Shown here piece after piece: positions 39,681 through 47,478 of a stretch of DNA of 59,925 nt. The DNA lies in contig JBBRYA010000015.1 in the NCBI GenBank assembly GCA_038238015.1, positions 1 through 59,925 of the forward strand, given 5' to 3'. The notes under the pieces were generated by a model, which made no database searches, was not told the origin of the DNA, and saw only the letters and a list, made by a program, of their open reading frames with translations. A program made the translations under genes and the position numbers. Origin of the DNA: DASQFQ01 sp038238015 (GTDB lineage Bacteria; Actinomycetota; Thermoleophilia; Solirubrobacterales; Solirubrobacteraceae). Each line of letters begins with the position of its first letter. The stretch's first letter is position 1.

Positions 39681-40367
39681 GTGCCGGTCCCTCGCAGATT
39701 CGACCGGCAGCCGCCGGAACGCGATACCACCCGTATCAACGAGCGCATCCGCGTTCCCGAGGTTCGCCTGATCGACGAGAACGGCGAGCAGGTCGGGATC
39801 ATGCGCACCCAGGACGCGCTCGCCCGCGCGCAGGAGCGCGATCTCGACCTCGTCGAGGTCGCGGGCGACGCCAAGCCGCCGGTCTGCCGCATCCTCGACT
39901 ACTCCAAGTACAAGTACGAGCAGGTGCAGAAGCAGAAGGCCGCGCGCAAGCACCAGCAGCAGATCAACATCCGCGAGATCAAGTTCCGCCCGAAGATCGC
40001 CCAGCACGACTACGACACCAAGAAGGGCCACGTCATCCGCTTCCTCAGCGGCAAGGACAAGGTCAAGGTGACGATCATGTTCCGGGGGCGCGAGATGGCG
40101 CACCCCGAGCGCGGGGAGATGCTGCTCAACCGGCTCGCCGACGAGCTCGGTGAGCTGGCCGTCGTCGAGCAGCGCCCGCAGCAGGACGGGCGCAACATGG
40201 TGATGATGCTCGGGCCGTCCAAGGTCGTCGTCGACCCCGCCTCTCCCGCGGCCGCGCCGGAGGCCAATGCGGAGGAGCCAGAGCCCGCGCAGCCGCGACG
40301 GGCCGCGCCTCAGCAGCACGAGACGGGCTCGGCGCTCCCCGCCGAGATCCGCCCCGAGCAGATCTAG
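39681..40367 (+). CDS. infC: translation initiation factor IF-3
   Basis: A 228-residue IF-3: the N-terminal domain has RINERIRVPEVRLIDENGEQVGI and PPVCRILDYSKYKYEQ, the lysine-rich linker QKQKAARKHQ, and the C-terminal domain REIKFRPKIAQHDYDTKKGH, KVKVTIMFRGREMAHPERG and NMVMMLGP. A 50-residue Ala/Pro/Glu-rich tail follows, common in actinobacteria. GTG 39681 is used; IF-3 genes often use rare starts, so it should be taken as likely rather than certain. The usual partners rpmI and rplT follow only after an inverted insertion of two genes. Confidence 0.95.
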   Translation: MPVPRRFDRQPPERDTTRINERIRVPEVRLIDENGEQVGIMRTQDALARAQERDLDLVEVAGDAKPPVCRILDYSKYKYEQVQKQKAARKHQQQINIREIKFRPKIAQHDYDTKKGHVIRFLSGKDKVKVTIMFRGREMAHPERGEMLLNRLADELGELAVVEQRPQQDGRNMVMMLGPSKVVVDPASPAAAPEANAEEPEPAQPRRAAPQQHETGSALPAEIRPEQI

Positions 40368-40978
40368 CGTCGACCAGGCGCGCTGCACGCGGCCGTCGCT
40401 CCGTCAAGCGCGGCCATGAACTCGTCCGGGTGCTTGGTCCCGATCAGCCAGCGGCGGGTGGGACCGGCGCTCTCGTCCGTCTCGAGGTAGATCGCCGAGG
40501 GCGCCCCTGTCACCGCGACCAGGCCCCTGATCACCGGGTTCTTGCGCATCCGCCAGACCATCGCCGCCTGCGCGAGATTGAGGCCCACGAGGGCGAGCCC
40601 CGGCACGGCGGCGATCCCGGCAATGGCCGGCAGGCGGGTTGCGCTGCGCCCGAGGGCCTTGCGGATCTGCTTGAGCTCGTCCCCCTCCACGATCCGCGCC
40701 TCGCTGATGTGCTCGAGCGCGATCGCAGGCCGCCACGGAAGCGCGAGCTGCCGTTCGTGGAGGCGGATCGGCGACGTGCGATAGGCGATCCAGATCCAGC
40801 CGAGCCAGAACGCGGCGCACCCGCTCGTGACGAGGAAGAGCCACCAACTGCTCGCCAACGGCTCGCGGGGCGGGAGCAGGACGACGATCAGAGCGGTGGC
40901 GTTCGCCCCGAGCACGAGCCACAGCGCGAAGCGCCAGGGGAAGAGCTGGCGCTCCTGGTAGACAATGGCGTCGGCCAT
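40364..40978 (-). CDS. two-TM membrane protein, copy A of tandem pair
   Basis: A 204-residue protein. The N-terminus YQERQLFPWRFALWLVLG begins the first of two helices (to about residue 60, with PPREPLASSWWLF between them). A cytoplasmic domain follows with ISEARIVEGDELKQIRKALG and a C-terminal YLETDESAGPTRRWLIGTKHPDEFMAAL (split). The layout recalls DUF3093-type proteins, but identification is tentative. AAAGGAA precedes ATG 40978. Its 3' end overlaps infC by 4 bp on the opposite strand. It is about two-thirds identical to copy B, with the same length. Confidence 0.75.
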   Translation of the reverse strand: MADAIVYQERQLFPWRFALWLVLGANATALIVVLLPPREPLASSWWLFLVTSGCAAFWLGWIWIAYRTSPIRLHERQLALPWRPAIALEHISEARIVEGDELKQIRKALGRSATRLPAIAGIAAVPGLALVGLNLAQAAMVWRMRKNPVIRGLVAVTGAPSAIYLETDESAGPTRRWLIGTKHPDEFMAALDGATAACSAPGRR

Positions 40979-41033
40979 TGGGCGTTCCTTTCCGCTGACG
41001 GCGGCGGCTGAACCTCGAGGCTCGCCGGCTGAG

Positions 41034-41648
41034 CTAGCGTCCACCATGCGCGCTGCGCGCGGCCATCGCGCCGTCGAGCGCGGCCATGAACTCGTCCGAG
41101 TGCTTCGTGCCGAAGAGCCAGCGGCGGGTGGGACCGGCGCTCTCGTCCGTCTCGAGGTAGATCGCCCAGCGCGCTCCCGTGGTCGCGACCAGGCCCCTGA
41201 ACACCGGGTCCTTGCGCCTGCGCCGGAGGCTCGACGCCTGCGCGAGATCGAGGCCGGCAAGCCCGATCCCCGGCACGGCGGCGAGCCCGGCGCCGGCCGG
41301 CAAGCTGCGGCTGCCGCGCTCGAGGGTCTTGCTGATCTGCTTGAGCTCGTCCCCCTCCACGATCCGCGCCTCGCTGATCTGATCGAGCGCGATCGCCGGC
41401 CGCCACGGGGGGTGCAGATACCGCTCGTCGAGGCGGATCGGCGCCGTGCGAAGCGCGATCCAGACCAACCCGAAGGTGAACACGGTGGTCCCATTCGCGA
41501 GGAGGAAGAGCGACCAACTGCTCGCCAGCGGCCGGCGGGGTGGGAGCAGCAGGACGACGACGACGACGACGTTCATCGCGAGCGCGAACCACAGCGCGAA
41601 GCGCCGGGGGAAGATCTGGCGCTCCTCGTAGAGAACGGTGTCGGCCAT
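41034..41648 (-). CDS. two-TM membrane protein, copy B of tandem pair
   Basis: A 204-residue paralogue of copy A: YEERQIFPRRFALWFALAMN, two hydrophobic helices, ISEARIVEGDELKQISKTLE, YLETDESAGPTRRWLFGTKH. The C-terminal motifs are nearly unchanged while the membrane helices and the middle vary, suggesting that the C-terminal segment carries the function. The ribosome binding site (AAAGGAA) and upstream region are shared with copy A. It is divergent from rpmI with 64 bp between starts. Its function is unknown. Confidence 0.75.
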   Translation of the reverse strand: MADTVLYEERQIFPRRFALWFALAMNVVVVVVLLLPPRRPLASSWSLFLLANGTTVFTFGLVWIALRTAPIRLDERYLHPPWRPAIALDQISEARIVEGDELKQISKTLERGSRSLPAGAGLAAVPGIGLAGLDLAQASSLRRRRKDPVFRGLVATTGARWAIYLETDESAGPTRRWLFGTKHSDEFMAALDGAMAARSAHGGR

Positions 41649-41695
41649 CGGGCGTTCCTTTCCGCTGACGGCAGCGGCTGAACCTCGAGGCTCGC

Positions 41696-41701
41696 TAGAC
41701 T
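41696..41701 (+). promoter_or_regulatory. candidate -10 box of the rpmI-rplT unit
   Basis: TAGACT ends 11 nt before ATG 41713 and lies at the edge of the duplicated upstream segment. Because infC is cut off by the inverted gene pair, rpmI-rplT needs its own promoter, and this is the best candidate. No clear -35 is seen. Confidence 0.45.
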
Positions 41702-41712
41702 CCCCGGCCGTC

Positions 41713-41916
41713 ATGCCCAAGATGAAGTCCCACTCCGGCGCCAAGAAGCGCTTCCGCAAGACGGCCACCGGCAAGCTCCGGGCCCGTCACTCCTTCTCGA
41801 GCCACATCCTCGAGAAGAAGTCCCCCAAGCGCAAGCGCATGTTCAAGGAGCCCGTCGAGGTCTCCAAGTCCGATCACAAGCGCGTGACCCAAATGCTCGG
41901 GGGCAACGGCCGATGA
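41713..41916 (+). CDS. rpmI: 50S ribosomal protein L35
   Basis: A 67-residue basic protein with the L35 signature MPKMKSHSGAKKRFRKTATGK and KSPKRKRMF, of normal length. It overlaps rplT by 4 bp (ATGA). The adjacency with rplT is universal; the separation from infC by two minus-strand genes is not. Confidence 0.97.
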   Translation: MPKMKSHSGAKKRFRKTATGKLRARHSFSSHILEKKSPKRKRMFKEPVEVSKSDHKRVTQMLGGNGR

Positions 41917-42272
41917 CCCGCGTCAAGCGATCGGTCCACGCGCGCAAGAAGCGCCGCGCGACGCTGAAGCTGGCCAAGGGCTATCGCGGGGAGGCGCACT
42001 CCAACTACAAGCGCGCCAAGGAAGCGGTCATGAAGGCCGACTCCTACGCCTACCGCGACCGCCGCAACCGCAAGCGCGACTTCCGCCGCCTGTGGGTCAC
42101 CCGCATCAACGCGGCGGCCCGCCAGGAGGGCATGACCTACGCGACCTTCATGCACGGCCTCAAGCTGGCCGGCATCGAGCTGGACCGCAAGGTCCTGGCC
42201 GACATCGCCGTGCGCGATGCCGAGACGTTCCGACGCTTTTGCGACAGCGCCCGCGAGGCGTCCTCGGCCTGA
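41913..42272 (+). CDS. rplT: 50S ribosomal protein L20
   Basis: A 119-residue L20: MTRVKRSVHARKKRRATLKL, AKGYRGEAHSNYKRAKEAV, YRDRRNRKRDFRRLWVTRIN, and YATFMHGLKLAGIELDRKVLADIA (split). It binds 23S rRNA and is needed for early 50S assembly. A strong terminator follows 22 bp after the stop. Confidence 0.98.
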   Translation: MTRVKRSVHARKKRRATLKLAKGYRGEAHSNYKRAKEAVMKADSYAYRDRRNRKRDFRRLWVTRINAAARQEGMTYATFMHGLKLAGIELDRKVLADIAVRDAETFRRFCDSAREASSA

Positions 42273-42294
42273 GCGGCGACGACTCCAGACCCCG

Positions 42295-42328
42295 GGCGCC
42301 CCTCCGACAGGACGGGCGCCTTTTTTTT
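42295..42328 (+). terminator. intrinsic terminator after rplT
   Basis: Stem GGCGCCC/GGGCGCC is followed by eight Ts (42321-42328), the only classical hairpin plus T-run in the window. It separates the ribosomal protein genes from the TrmH-pheST-arg genes, whose first ATG is 10 bp further on, so those genes depend on readthrough or attenuation control. Confidence 0.9.
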
Positions 42329-42338
42329 CGCCACGACG

Positions 42339-43028
42339 ATGATCACCAGCCCCAACAACGAGACCCTCAAGGACATCCGCAAGCTCGGCGGCCGCCGCTG
42401 GCGCGACAAGACGCGCGAGTTCGTCGCCGAGGGCGAGGACCTGATCGCCGCCGCGGCGGCGGCCGGCTGGCAGCCCTCCGCGCTGCTGTGCGCCGCGGAC
42501 TCCGGGCTCGAGGGGGAGGAGGTCGCCCCGCACCTGCTGGCCCAGGTCTCCCAGCTGGGCTCAGGCACGCGCGCGATCGGGGTCTACGCCCAGCGCTGGG
42601 CGCCCGAGCCGCTCGGCCCGGTCTGCATCGCGCTATGGGGAATCGGCGATCCCGGCAACGTCGGCACGGTGCTGCGCAGCGCGCTCGCCTTCGGCGCGGG
42701 GAGCGTGGCGCTCGGCCCGGGGACCGCCGATCCCTACGGCCACAAGGCCGTGCGCGCCTCGATGGGGGCGCTCTTCGACGTGCCCGTCGCGCGGGTCCGC
42801 GACCCCTCCGAGCTGCCCGGCCGGCGCGTGGCGCTGGTCGCCCGCGAGGGCCGGCCGCTGCGCGAGCTCGAGGCGACGGAGGTCACGCTCGTGGTCGGCG
42901 CGGAGCGCGACGGACTTCCCGACGCGGTCGTGGGCGCCTGCGACGACGTGGCCCACGTCCCGATCCGCTCGGAGTCCCTGAACGCGGCGATGGCCGCCAC
43001 GGTGGCAATGTACGAGCTGACCCGATGA
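42339..43028 (+). CDS. TrmH/SpoU-family RNA 2'-O-methyltransferase
   Basis: A 229-residue SPOUT methyltransferase with an N-terminal L30-like substrate domain (LGGRRWRDKTREFVAEGEDLI). The catalytic domain has motif 1 GIGDPGNVGTVLRSALAFGA, motif 2 LVVGAERDGLP and motif 3 VPIRSESLNAAMAATVAMYE, forming the SAM-binding trefoil knot. In actinobacteria a member of this family sits at the same place between rplT and pheS (TsnR/RlmB-like, modifying 23S rRNA). It starts 10 bp after the rplT terminator and overlaps pheS by 4 bp. Confidence 0.92.
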   Translation: MITSPNNETLKDIRKLGGRRWRDKTREFVAEGEDLIAAAAAAGWQPSALLCAADSGLEGEEVAPHLLAQVSQLGSGTRAIGVYAQRWAPEPLGPVCIALWGIGDPGNVGTVLRSALAFGAGSVALGPGTADPYGHKAVRASMGALFDVPVARVRDPSELPGRRVALVAREGRPLRELEATEVTLVVGAERDGLPDAVVGACDDVAHVPIRSESLNAAMAATVAMYELTR

Positions 43029-44074
43029 TCGACCGCATCCAGCAGATCGAGCAGGACGCGGCGCAGGCGGTCGATCGGGCGGGCAGCTCGGAGGAGCTCG
43101 AGCGGATCCGCATCGAGCACCTCGGCCGTAAGGCCGAGCTGCCCCAGCTGCTGCGCGGCGTCGCCCAGCTCCCCCCCGAGGAGCGCGCCGCGGTGGGCAA
43201 GCGCGCCAACGAGGCGCGCGCGGAGATCGAGCGCGTGCTCGGCGCCCGTCGCGAGGAGCTCGAGCGCGCAGAGCTCGACGCGCGCCTCGCCGCCGACGTC
43301 GTCGACGTCACCCTGCCCGGCTCGCCGTCCCAGCCCGTGGGCCGCCTGCACGTGCTGACCCAGACGCGGCGCGAGCTCGAGGACATCTTCGTCGGCCTGG
43401 GCTTCCGCGTCGTGGAGGGCCGCGAGGTCGAGACCACCTACTACAACTTCGACGCGCTCAACCACAGCCCGACGCATCCCTCGCGGCTGTGGTCGGACAC
43501 GTTCTACGTCGCCGACGACGTCGTGATGCGCACGCACACCTCGCCGATGCAGGTGCGCGCGATGGAGGCGCAGCCGCCGCCGCTGTACATCGTGATCCCC
43601 GGGCGCACCTACCGCCGCGACAACGACGCCACGCACACGCCCCAGTTCCACCAGCTCGAGGGCCTCGCGGTGGATGAGGACATCACCCTCGCCGACCTCC
43701 AGGGCACGCTGCTGGCCTTCGCCCGCGCGGTGTTCGGCGACGAGCGCAAGGTCCGCCTGCGCCCGCACTTCTTCCCGTTCACCGAGCCCAGCGTCGAGCT
43801 CGACGTCTCCTGCTTCAACTGCACCGGCGGCTTCATGCGCGATGGCTCGCGCTGCCCGCTGTGCAAGGGCGAGGGCTGGATCGAGCTGCTCGGCGCCGGC
43901 GAGGTCGACCCGAACGTCTTCGAGTACGTGCGCGAGTACGGCTATGACCCCGAGCGCCACGAGGGCTTCGCCTGGGGGATGGGGATCGAGCGGATCGCGG
44001 CGCTGAAGTACGGCGTCCCGGACCTGCGGCTGCTCTACGAGAACGACCTGCGCTTCCTCGAGCAATTCGGATGA
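43025..44074 (+). CDS. pheS: phenylalanine--tRNA ligase alpha subunit
   Basis: A 349-residue class II synthetase subunit: an N-terminal coiled coil (about 1-90), motif 1 VETTYYNFDALN...PTHPSRLWSDTFY, motif 2 IPGRTYRRDNDATHTPQFHQLEG, and motif 3 EGFAWGMGIERIAAL. Residues about 264-285 form a CFNC...CPLC zinc-knuckle insertion seen in a subset of bacterial PheS. The phenylalanine-binding Ala of motif 3 (GFAWGMG) is normal. It overlaps the methyltransferase stop, and the pheT start is 7 bp after its stop. Confidence 0.97.
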   Translation: MIDRIQQIEQDAAQAVDRAGSSEELERIRIEHLGRKAELPQLLRGVAQLPPEERAAVGKRANEARAEIERVLGARREELERAELDARLAADVVDVTLPGSPSQPVGRLHVLTQTRRELEDIFVGLGFRVVEGREVETTYYNFDALNHSPTHPSRLWSDTFYVADDVVMRTHTSPMQVRAMEAQPPPLYIVIPGRTYRRDNDATHTPQFHQLEGLAVDEDITLADLQGTLLAFARAVFGDERKVRLRPHFFPFTEPSVELDVSCFNCTGGFMRDGSRCPLCKGEGWIELLGAGEVDPNVFEYVREYGYDPERHEGFAWGMGIERIAALKYGVPDLRLLYENDLRFLEQFG

Positions 44075-44081
44075 GGCCCTG

Positions 44082-46487
44082 ATGCTGCTTCCCCTGCTCT
44101 GGCTCCACGACTACTGCGATCCCGGCCTCGACGCCCAGGCGCTCGAGGAGCGCCTGACCATGACCGGCACCAAGGGCGAGCGGATCTACGTCCACGGCGT
44201 GACCGCGCTCGAGAACTTCATCGTCGGCCGCGTCCTGACCGCCGGGCGCCACCCCGACGCCGACCGCCTGACCGTCTGCACGGTCGCGCTCGGCGAGGGC
44301 GACACGGCGCAGATCGTCTGCGGTGCGCCCAACGTGAAGGAGGGCCAGACCGTCGCGGTGGCCCGGCCCGGCGCCGTGATGCCCGACGGCACGCGCCTGA
44401 AGAAGGCAAAGCTGCGCGGCGTGGAGTCCAACGGGATGATCCTGGCCGAGGACGAGCTGGCGATCGGGACCGACCACAACGGGATCATGGTGCTCGACGA
44501 CGAGCTGGTCCCCGGGACGCCGCTGGCAGACGTCCTGCCGATCGCCACCGACGTGCTGGAGCTCGAGATCACGCCCAACCGCCCCGACTGCCTGGCGATC
44601 TACGGCGTCGCGCGCGAGGTCCACGCCGCGACCGGCGCGCCACTGGCGCCGCCGCCGTGGAGCGGGGTGCAGTCGCCCGAGGGCGAGGTCCCCGGGTTCT
44701 CGGTCGAGGTGCGCGACCGCGAGCTGTGCCCGCGCTTCACGCTGCGGCTCTTCGAGGACGTCCGCGTCGGCCCCTCGCCGCCGTGGCTGAAGGCCCGCCT
44801 GATGGCCGCCGGCCAGCGGCCGATCAACAACGTCGTCGACGTGACGAACTTCGTGATGCTGCTCTCCGGCCAGCCGCTGCACGCCTTCGACGCCGGCCTC
44901 GTGGCCGGCGGGCGCCTGGTGGTGCGCAGGGCACAGGACGGCGAGACGCTGACCACGCTGGACGACGTCGAGCGACGGCTGGACGCGCAGATGGTGGTGA
45001 TCGAGGACGACGAGGGCCCGACCAGCATCGCCGGCGTGATGGGCGGCGCGCGCTCGGAGGTCTCGGGCGCCACGACACGCGTGCTGTTGGAGGCGGCGAC
45101 GTGGAACGGGCCGAACATCCAGCGCACCTCGACGCGGCTGGGCCTGCGCACCGAGGCCTCGGGGCGCTTCGAGAAGCAGCTCTCGCCCGAGCAGGGGATC
45201 GAGGGTCAGCTGCTGGCCGCGCAGCTGATGGAGGAGGTCTGCGCCGCGCGCGCCGCGGGCGGGATCATCGACATCGGTGGTGCCCCGCCCGCGCCGGGCC
45301 CGCTGCGGCTGCGCGAGACGCGCGTCGAGGCGCTGCTCGGCGCCCCGATCGCGCGCGGGGAGCAGCGCGCGATCCTCGAGCGCCTCGGCTTCGAGGTCTC
45401 CGAGGCCGGCGACGGGCTCGACGTGCTCGTCCCGCACTGGCGGCGCACGGACGTCACGCGCGAGGCCGACCTCGTCGAGGAGGTCGGGCGCATCTGGGGC
45501 TTTGAGAACCTGCCGGTGACGCTGCCCTCGCGGCGGGGCGTCAGCGGGCGCCTCGAGCCCGCGCAGCGCCTGCGCCGCCGCGCCGAGGACGCACTCGTGG
45601 GCTGCGGCCTCTACGAGATCCTGGGCTGGAGCTTCGCGTCGCCGGCGCTGGTCGACCGCCTGTCGCTGCCGGAGGACGACGGCCGGCGCGCGGTCGTCAC
45701 GCTCGCCAACCCGATGTCCGAGGAGCAGTCGGTGCTGCGCACGACGCTGCTGGGCTCGCTGCTCGACAACGTGCGGCGAAACCAGGCGCGCGGGAGCGAG
45801 GACGTGCGGCTTTGGGAGCTCGGCGCGGTCTACCGCGCCACCGGCGAGCAGTTGCCCGACGAGCAGCAGCACCTCGGCGCGCTGCTCGCCGGTCGCCTGC
45901 GGCCGCCGAGCTGGCGGGATGCCGAGCCGCCGGCGGGTGACTTCTTCGCGGCCAAGGCCGTGCTCGCGGCGGTCATGGACGCGCTGCGCGTCCCGTGGGA
46001 GGTCGAGGCCGCGCGCGAGCCGTTCCTGCACCCGGGCCGCGCCGCGCACGTCCTGGTCGCCGGTGAGACCGCCGGCTGGCTGGGCGAGCTGCACCCGAGC
46101 GTCGCCGCGCGCTGGGACGTCGAGCGCGCGGCGGGCTTCGAGCTGGAGCTCGACACGCTGCTGGACGCCGCGGTGCAGGTGCCCGACTACGAGGACCTGA
46201 CCTCGTTCCCGGCCGTGCGCCAGGACCTCGCGCTCAGCGTGGGCGACGACATCGCGGCGGCCGACGTCGTTGCCGCGGTGCGCCAGGCGGGCGGCGCCCT
46301 GCTGCGCCGGGCGGAGGTCTTCGACGTCTATCGCGGCGCGCAGGTGGGAGAGGGCCGCGCGTCGCTGGCGCTGCGCCTGGAGTTCCGCGCTGCTGACCGC
46401 ACGCTCACCGACGCTGAGGTCGCGCAGCGGCGCGAGAAGATCGTGGCGGCGCTGACCGAGCAGCTCGGGGCGCAGTTGCGTGCCTGA
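44082..46487 (+). CDS. pheT: phenylalanine--tRNA ligase beta subunit
   Basis: An 801-residue subunit with the usual domain order: an N-terminal EMAP/OB tRNA-binding domain (VGRVLTAGRHPDADRLTVC), B3/B4 editing domain (NVVDVTNFVMLLSGQPLHAFD), B5 domain, a catalytic-like core (VEEVGRIWGFENLP; LANPMSEEQSVLRTTLL), and the C-terminal FDX-ACB anticodon-binding domain (TSFPAVRQDLALSV, VFDVYRG). It forms the alpha2-beta2 enzyme with PheS. It overlaps argC by 8 bp. Confidence 0.97.
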   Translation: MLLPLLWLHDYCDPGLDAQALEERLTMTGTKGERIYVHGVTALENFIVGRVLTAGRHPDADRLTVCTVALGEGDTAQIVCGAPNVKEGQTVAVARPGAVMPDGTRLKKAKLRGVESNGMILAEDELAIGTDHNGIMVLDDELVPGTPLADVLPIATDVLELEITPNRPDCLAIYGVAREVHAATGAPLAPPPWSGVQSPEGEVPGFSVEVRDRELCPRFTLRLFEDVRVGPSPPWLKARLMAAGQRPINNVVDVTNFVMLLSGQPLHAFDAGLVAGGRLVVRRAQDGETLTTLDDVERRLDAQMVVIEDDEGPTSIAGVMGGARSEVSGATTRVLLEAATWNGPNIQRTSTRLGLRTEASGRFEKQLSPEQGIEGQLLAAQLMEEVCAARAAGGIIDIGGAPPAPGPLRLRETRVEALLGAPIARGEQRAILERLGFEVSEAGDGLDVLVPHWRRTDVTREADLVEEVGRIWGFENLPVTLPSRRGVSGRLEPAQRLRRRAEDALVGCGLYEILGWSFASPALVDRLSLPEDDGRRAVVTLANPMSEEQSVLRTTLLGSLLDNVRRNQARGSEDVRLWELGAVYRATGEQLPDEQQHLGALLAGRLRPPSWRDAEPPAGDFFAAKAVLAAVMDALRVPWEVEAAREPFLHPGRAAHVLVAGETAGWLGELHPSVAARWDVERAAGFELELDTLLDAAVQVPDYEDLTSFPAVRQDLALSVGDDIAAADVVAAVRQAGGALLRRAEVFDVYRGAQVGEGRASLALRLEFRAADRTLTDAEVAQRREKIVAALTEQLGAQLRA

Positions 46488-47478
46488 CGTCGCCGTCCTC
46501 GGAGCCTCGGGCTACGCGGGCGCGCTCGCGGCGCAGCTCGTCTACCGCCACCCGTTCTTCTCGCTCAAGCACATCACCGCGCGCTCGGAGGCGGGCGTCT
46601 CGCTCGGCGAGCTGCACCCGCGCACGCGCGTCCCGCTCCTGCTCGAGGCCTTCGACGCCGACGTCCACGGCGAGGTCGACGCGGCGCTCGTGGCCTGGCC
46701 CCACCGGGTCAGCGCCCCGGCGGTCGCGGCGCTGCGCGAGCGCGGTGTGCGCGTGGTCGACCTGTCGGCCGACTTCCGCCTGCACGATCGCGCGGTCTAC
46801 GAGGACTGGTACGGCCCCCACGGCGCCCCCGCGCTGCTCGGCGAGGCCGTCTACGGGCTCCCCGAGCTCCACCGCGAGCGCATCGCGGATGCCCAGCTCG
46901 TGGCCAACCCCGGCTGCTACCCGACCGCCGCGCTGCTGGGCCTGGCGCCGCTGGCGCGCGACGGGCTGCTCGCCGACGTGGTGATCGACGCGAAGTCCGG
47001 CGTCTCGGGCGCGGGGCGCGAGCCGAGCCGCAGCACCTCCTACGTCGCGGCCGACGAGAATGTCACGCCCTACAAGGTCGAGCGCCACCGCCATACGCCC
47101 GAGATCGAGCAGGAGCTGGGCGCGCTGGGCTCCTCGCTGCCCATCACCTTCACGCCCCACCTCGTTCCGCTCGCCCAGGGCGAGCTGGTGTCCTGCTACG
47201 TGAAGCTCACGAGCGAGCTCGACGAGGGTGATCTGAACGATCTCTTCCATGCCGCCTATGACGACGAGCGCTGGGTCGAGGTCCGCTCCGGGCCGCCTGG
47301 GGTGCTCGACGTGCGCGACACCAACTACTGCCGGATCTCGGTCCACCACGAGCCACGCACGGGCCGCGTGCTGGTCTTCGCGGCGATCGACAACCTCTGG
47401 AAGGGCGCCGCCTCCCAGGCGGTGCAGAACCTCAACCTGATGTTCGGCCGCGACGAGTCCGAGGGGCTCGGGGCATGA
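46480..47478 (+). CDS. argC: N-acetyl-gamma-glutamyl-phosphate reductase
   Basis: A 332-residue NADPH-dependent enzyme of the third arginine step. VAVLGASGYAGALAAQLV binds NADP; the catalytic cysteine is C146 in NPGCYPTAA; DAKSGVSGAGREPSRSTSY and HRHTPEIEQEL with the catalytic histidine follow. The C-terminal NLWKGAASQAVQNLN closes the dimer interface. GTG 46480 lies within the end of pheT, tying arginine synthesis to the PheRS transcript. Confidence 0.97.
   Translation: MPDVAVLGASGYAGALAAQLVYRHPFFSLKHITARSEAGVSLGELHPRTRVPLLLEAFDADVHGEVDAALVAWPHRVSAPAVAALRERGVRVVDLSADFRLHDRAVYEDWYGPHGAPALLGEAVYGLPELHRERIADAQLVANPGCYPTAALLGLAPLARDGLLADVVIDAKSGVSGAGREPSRSTSYVAADENVTPYKVERHRHTPEIEQELGALGSSLPITFTPHLVPLAQGELVSCYVKLTSELDEGDLNDLFHAAYDDERWVEVRSGPPGVLDVRDTNYCRISVHHEPRTGRVLVFAAIDNLWKGAASQAVQNLNLMFGRDESEGLGA

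Larger units (their letters stand above)
40364..41700. repeat. 670-bp direct tandem duplication between infC and rpmI
   Basis: The two genes start 670 bp apart (40978, 41648) and stop 670 bp apart (40364, 41034). The 45 bp upstream of each start (about 40981-41025 and 41651-41695) differ at a single position, while the coding parts differ much more. Copy B's upstream segment contains the dyad CCGCTG-ACGG-CAGCGG (41662-41677); copy A has one mismatch in it. Confidence 0.85.

Noticed and set aside
43833..46094. 753-codon minus-strand frame opposite pheT
   Set aside because: pheT on the plus strand matches its family over the full length; the antisense product has no motif.
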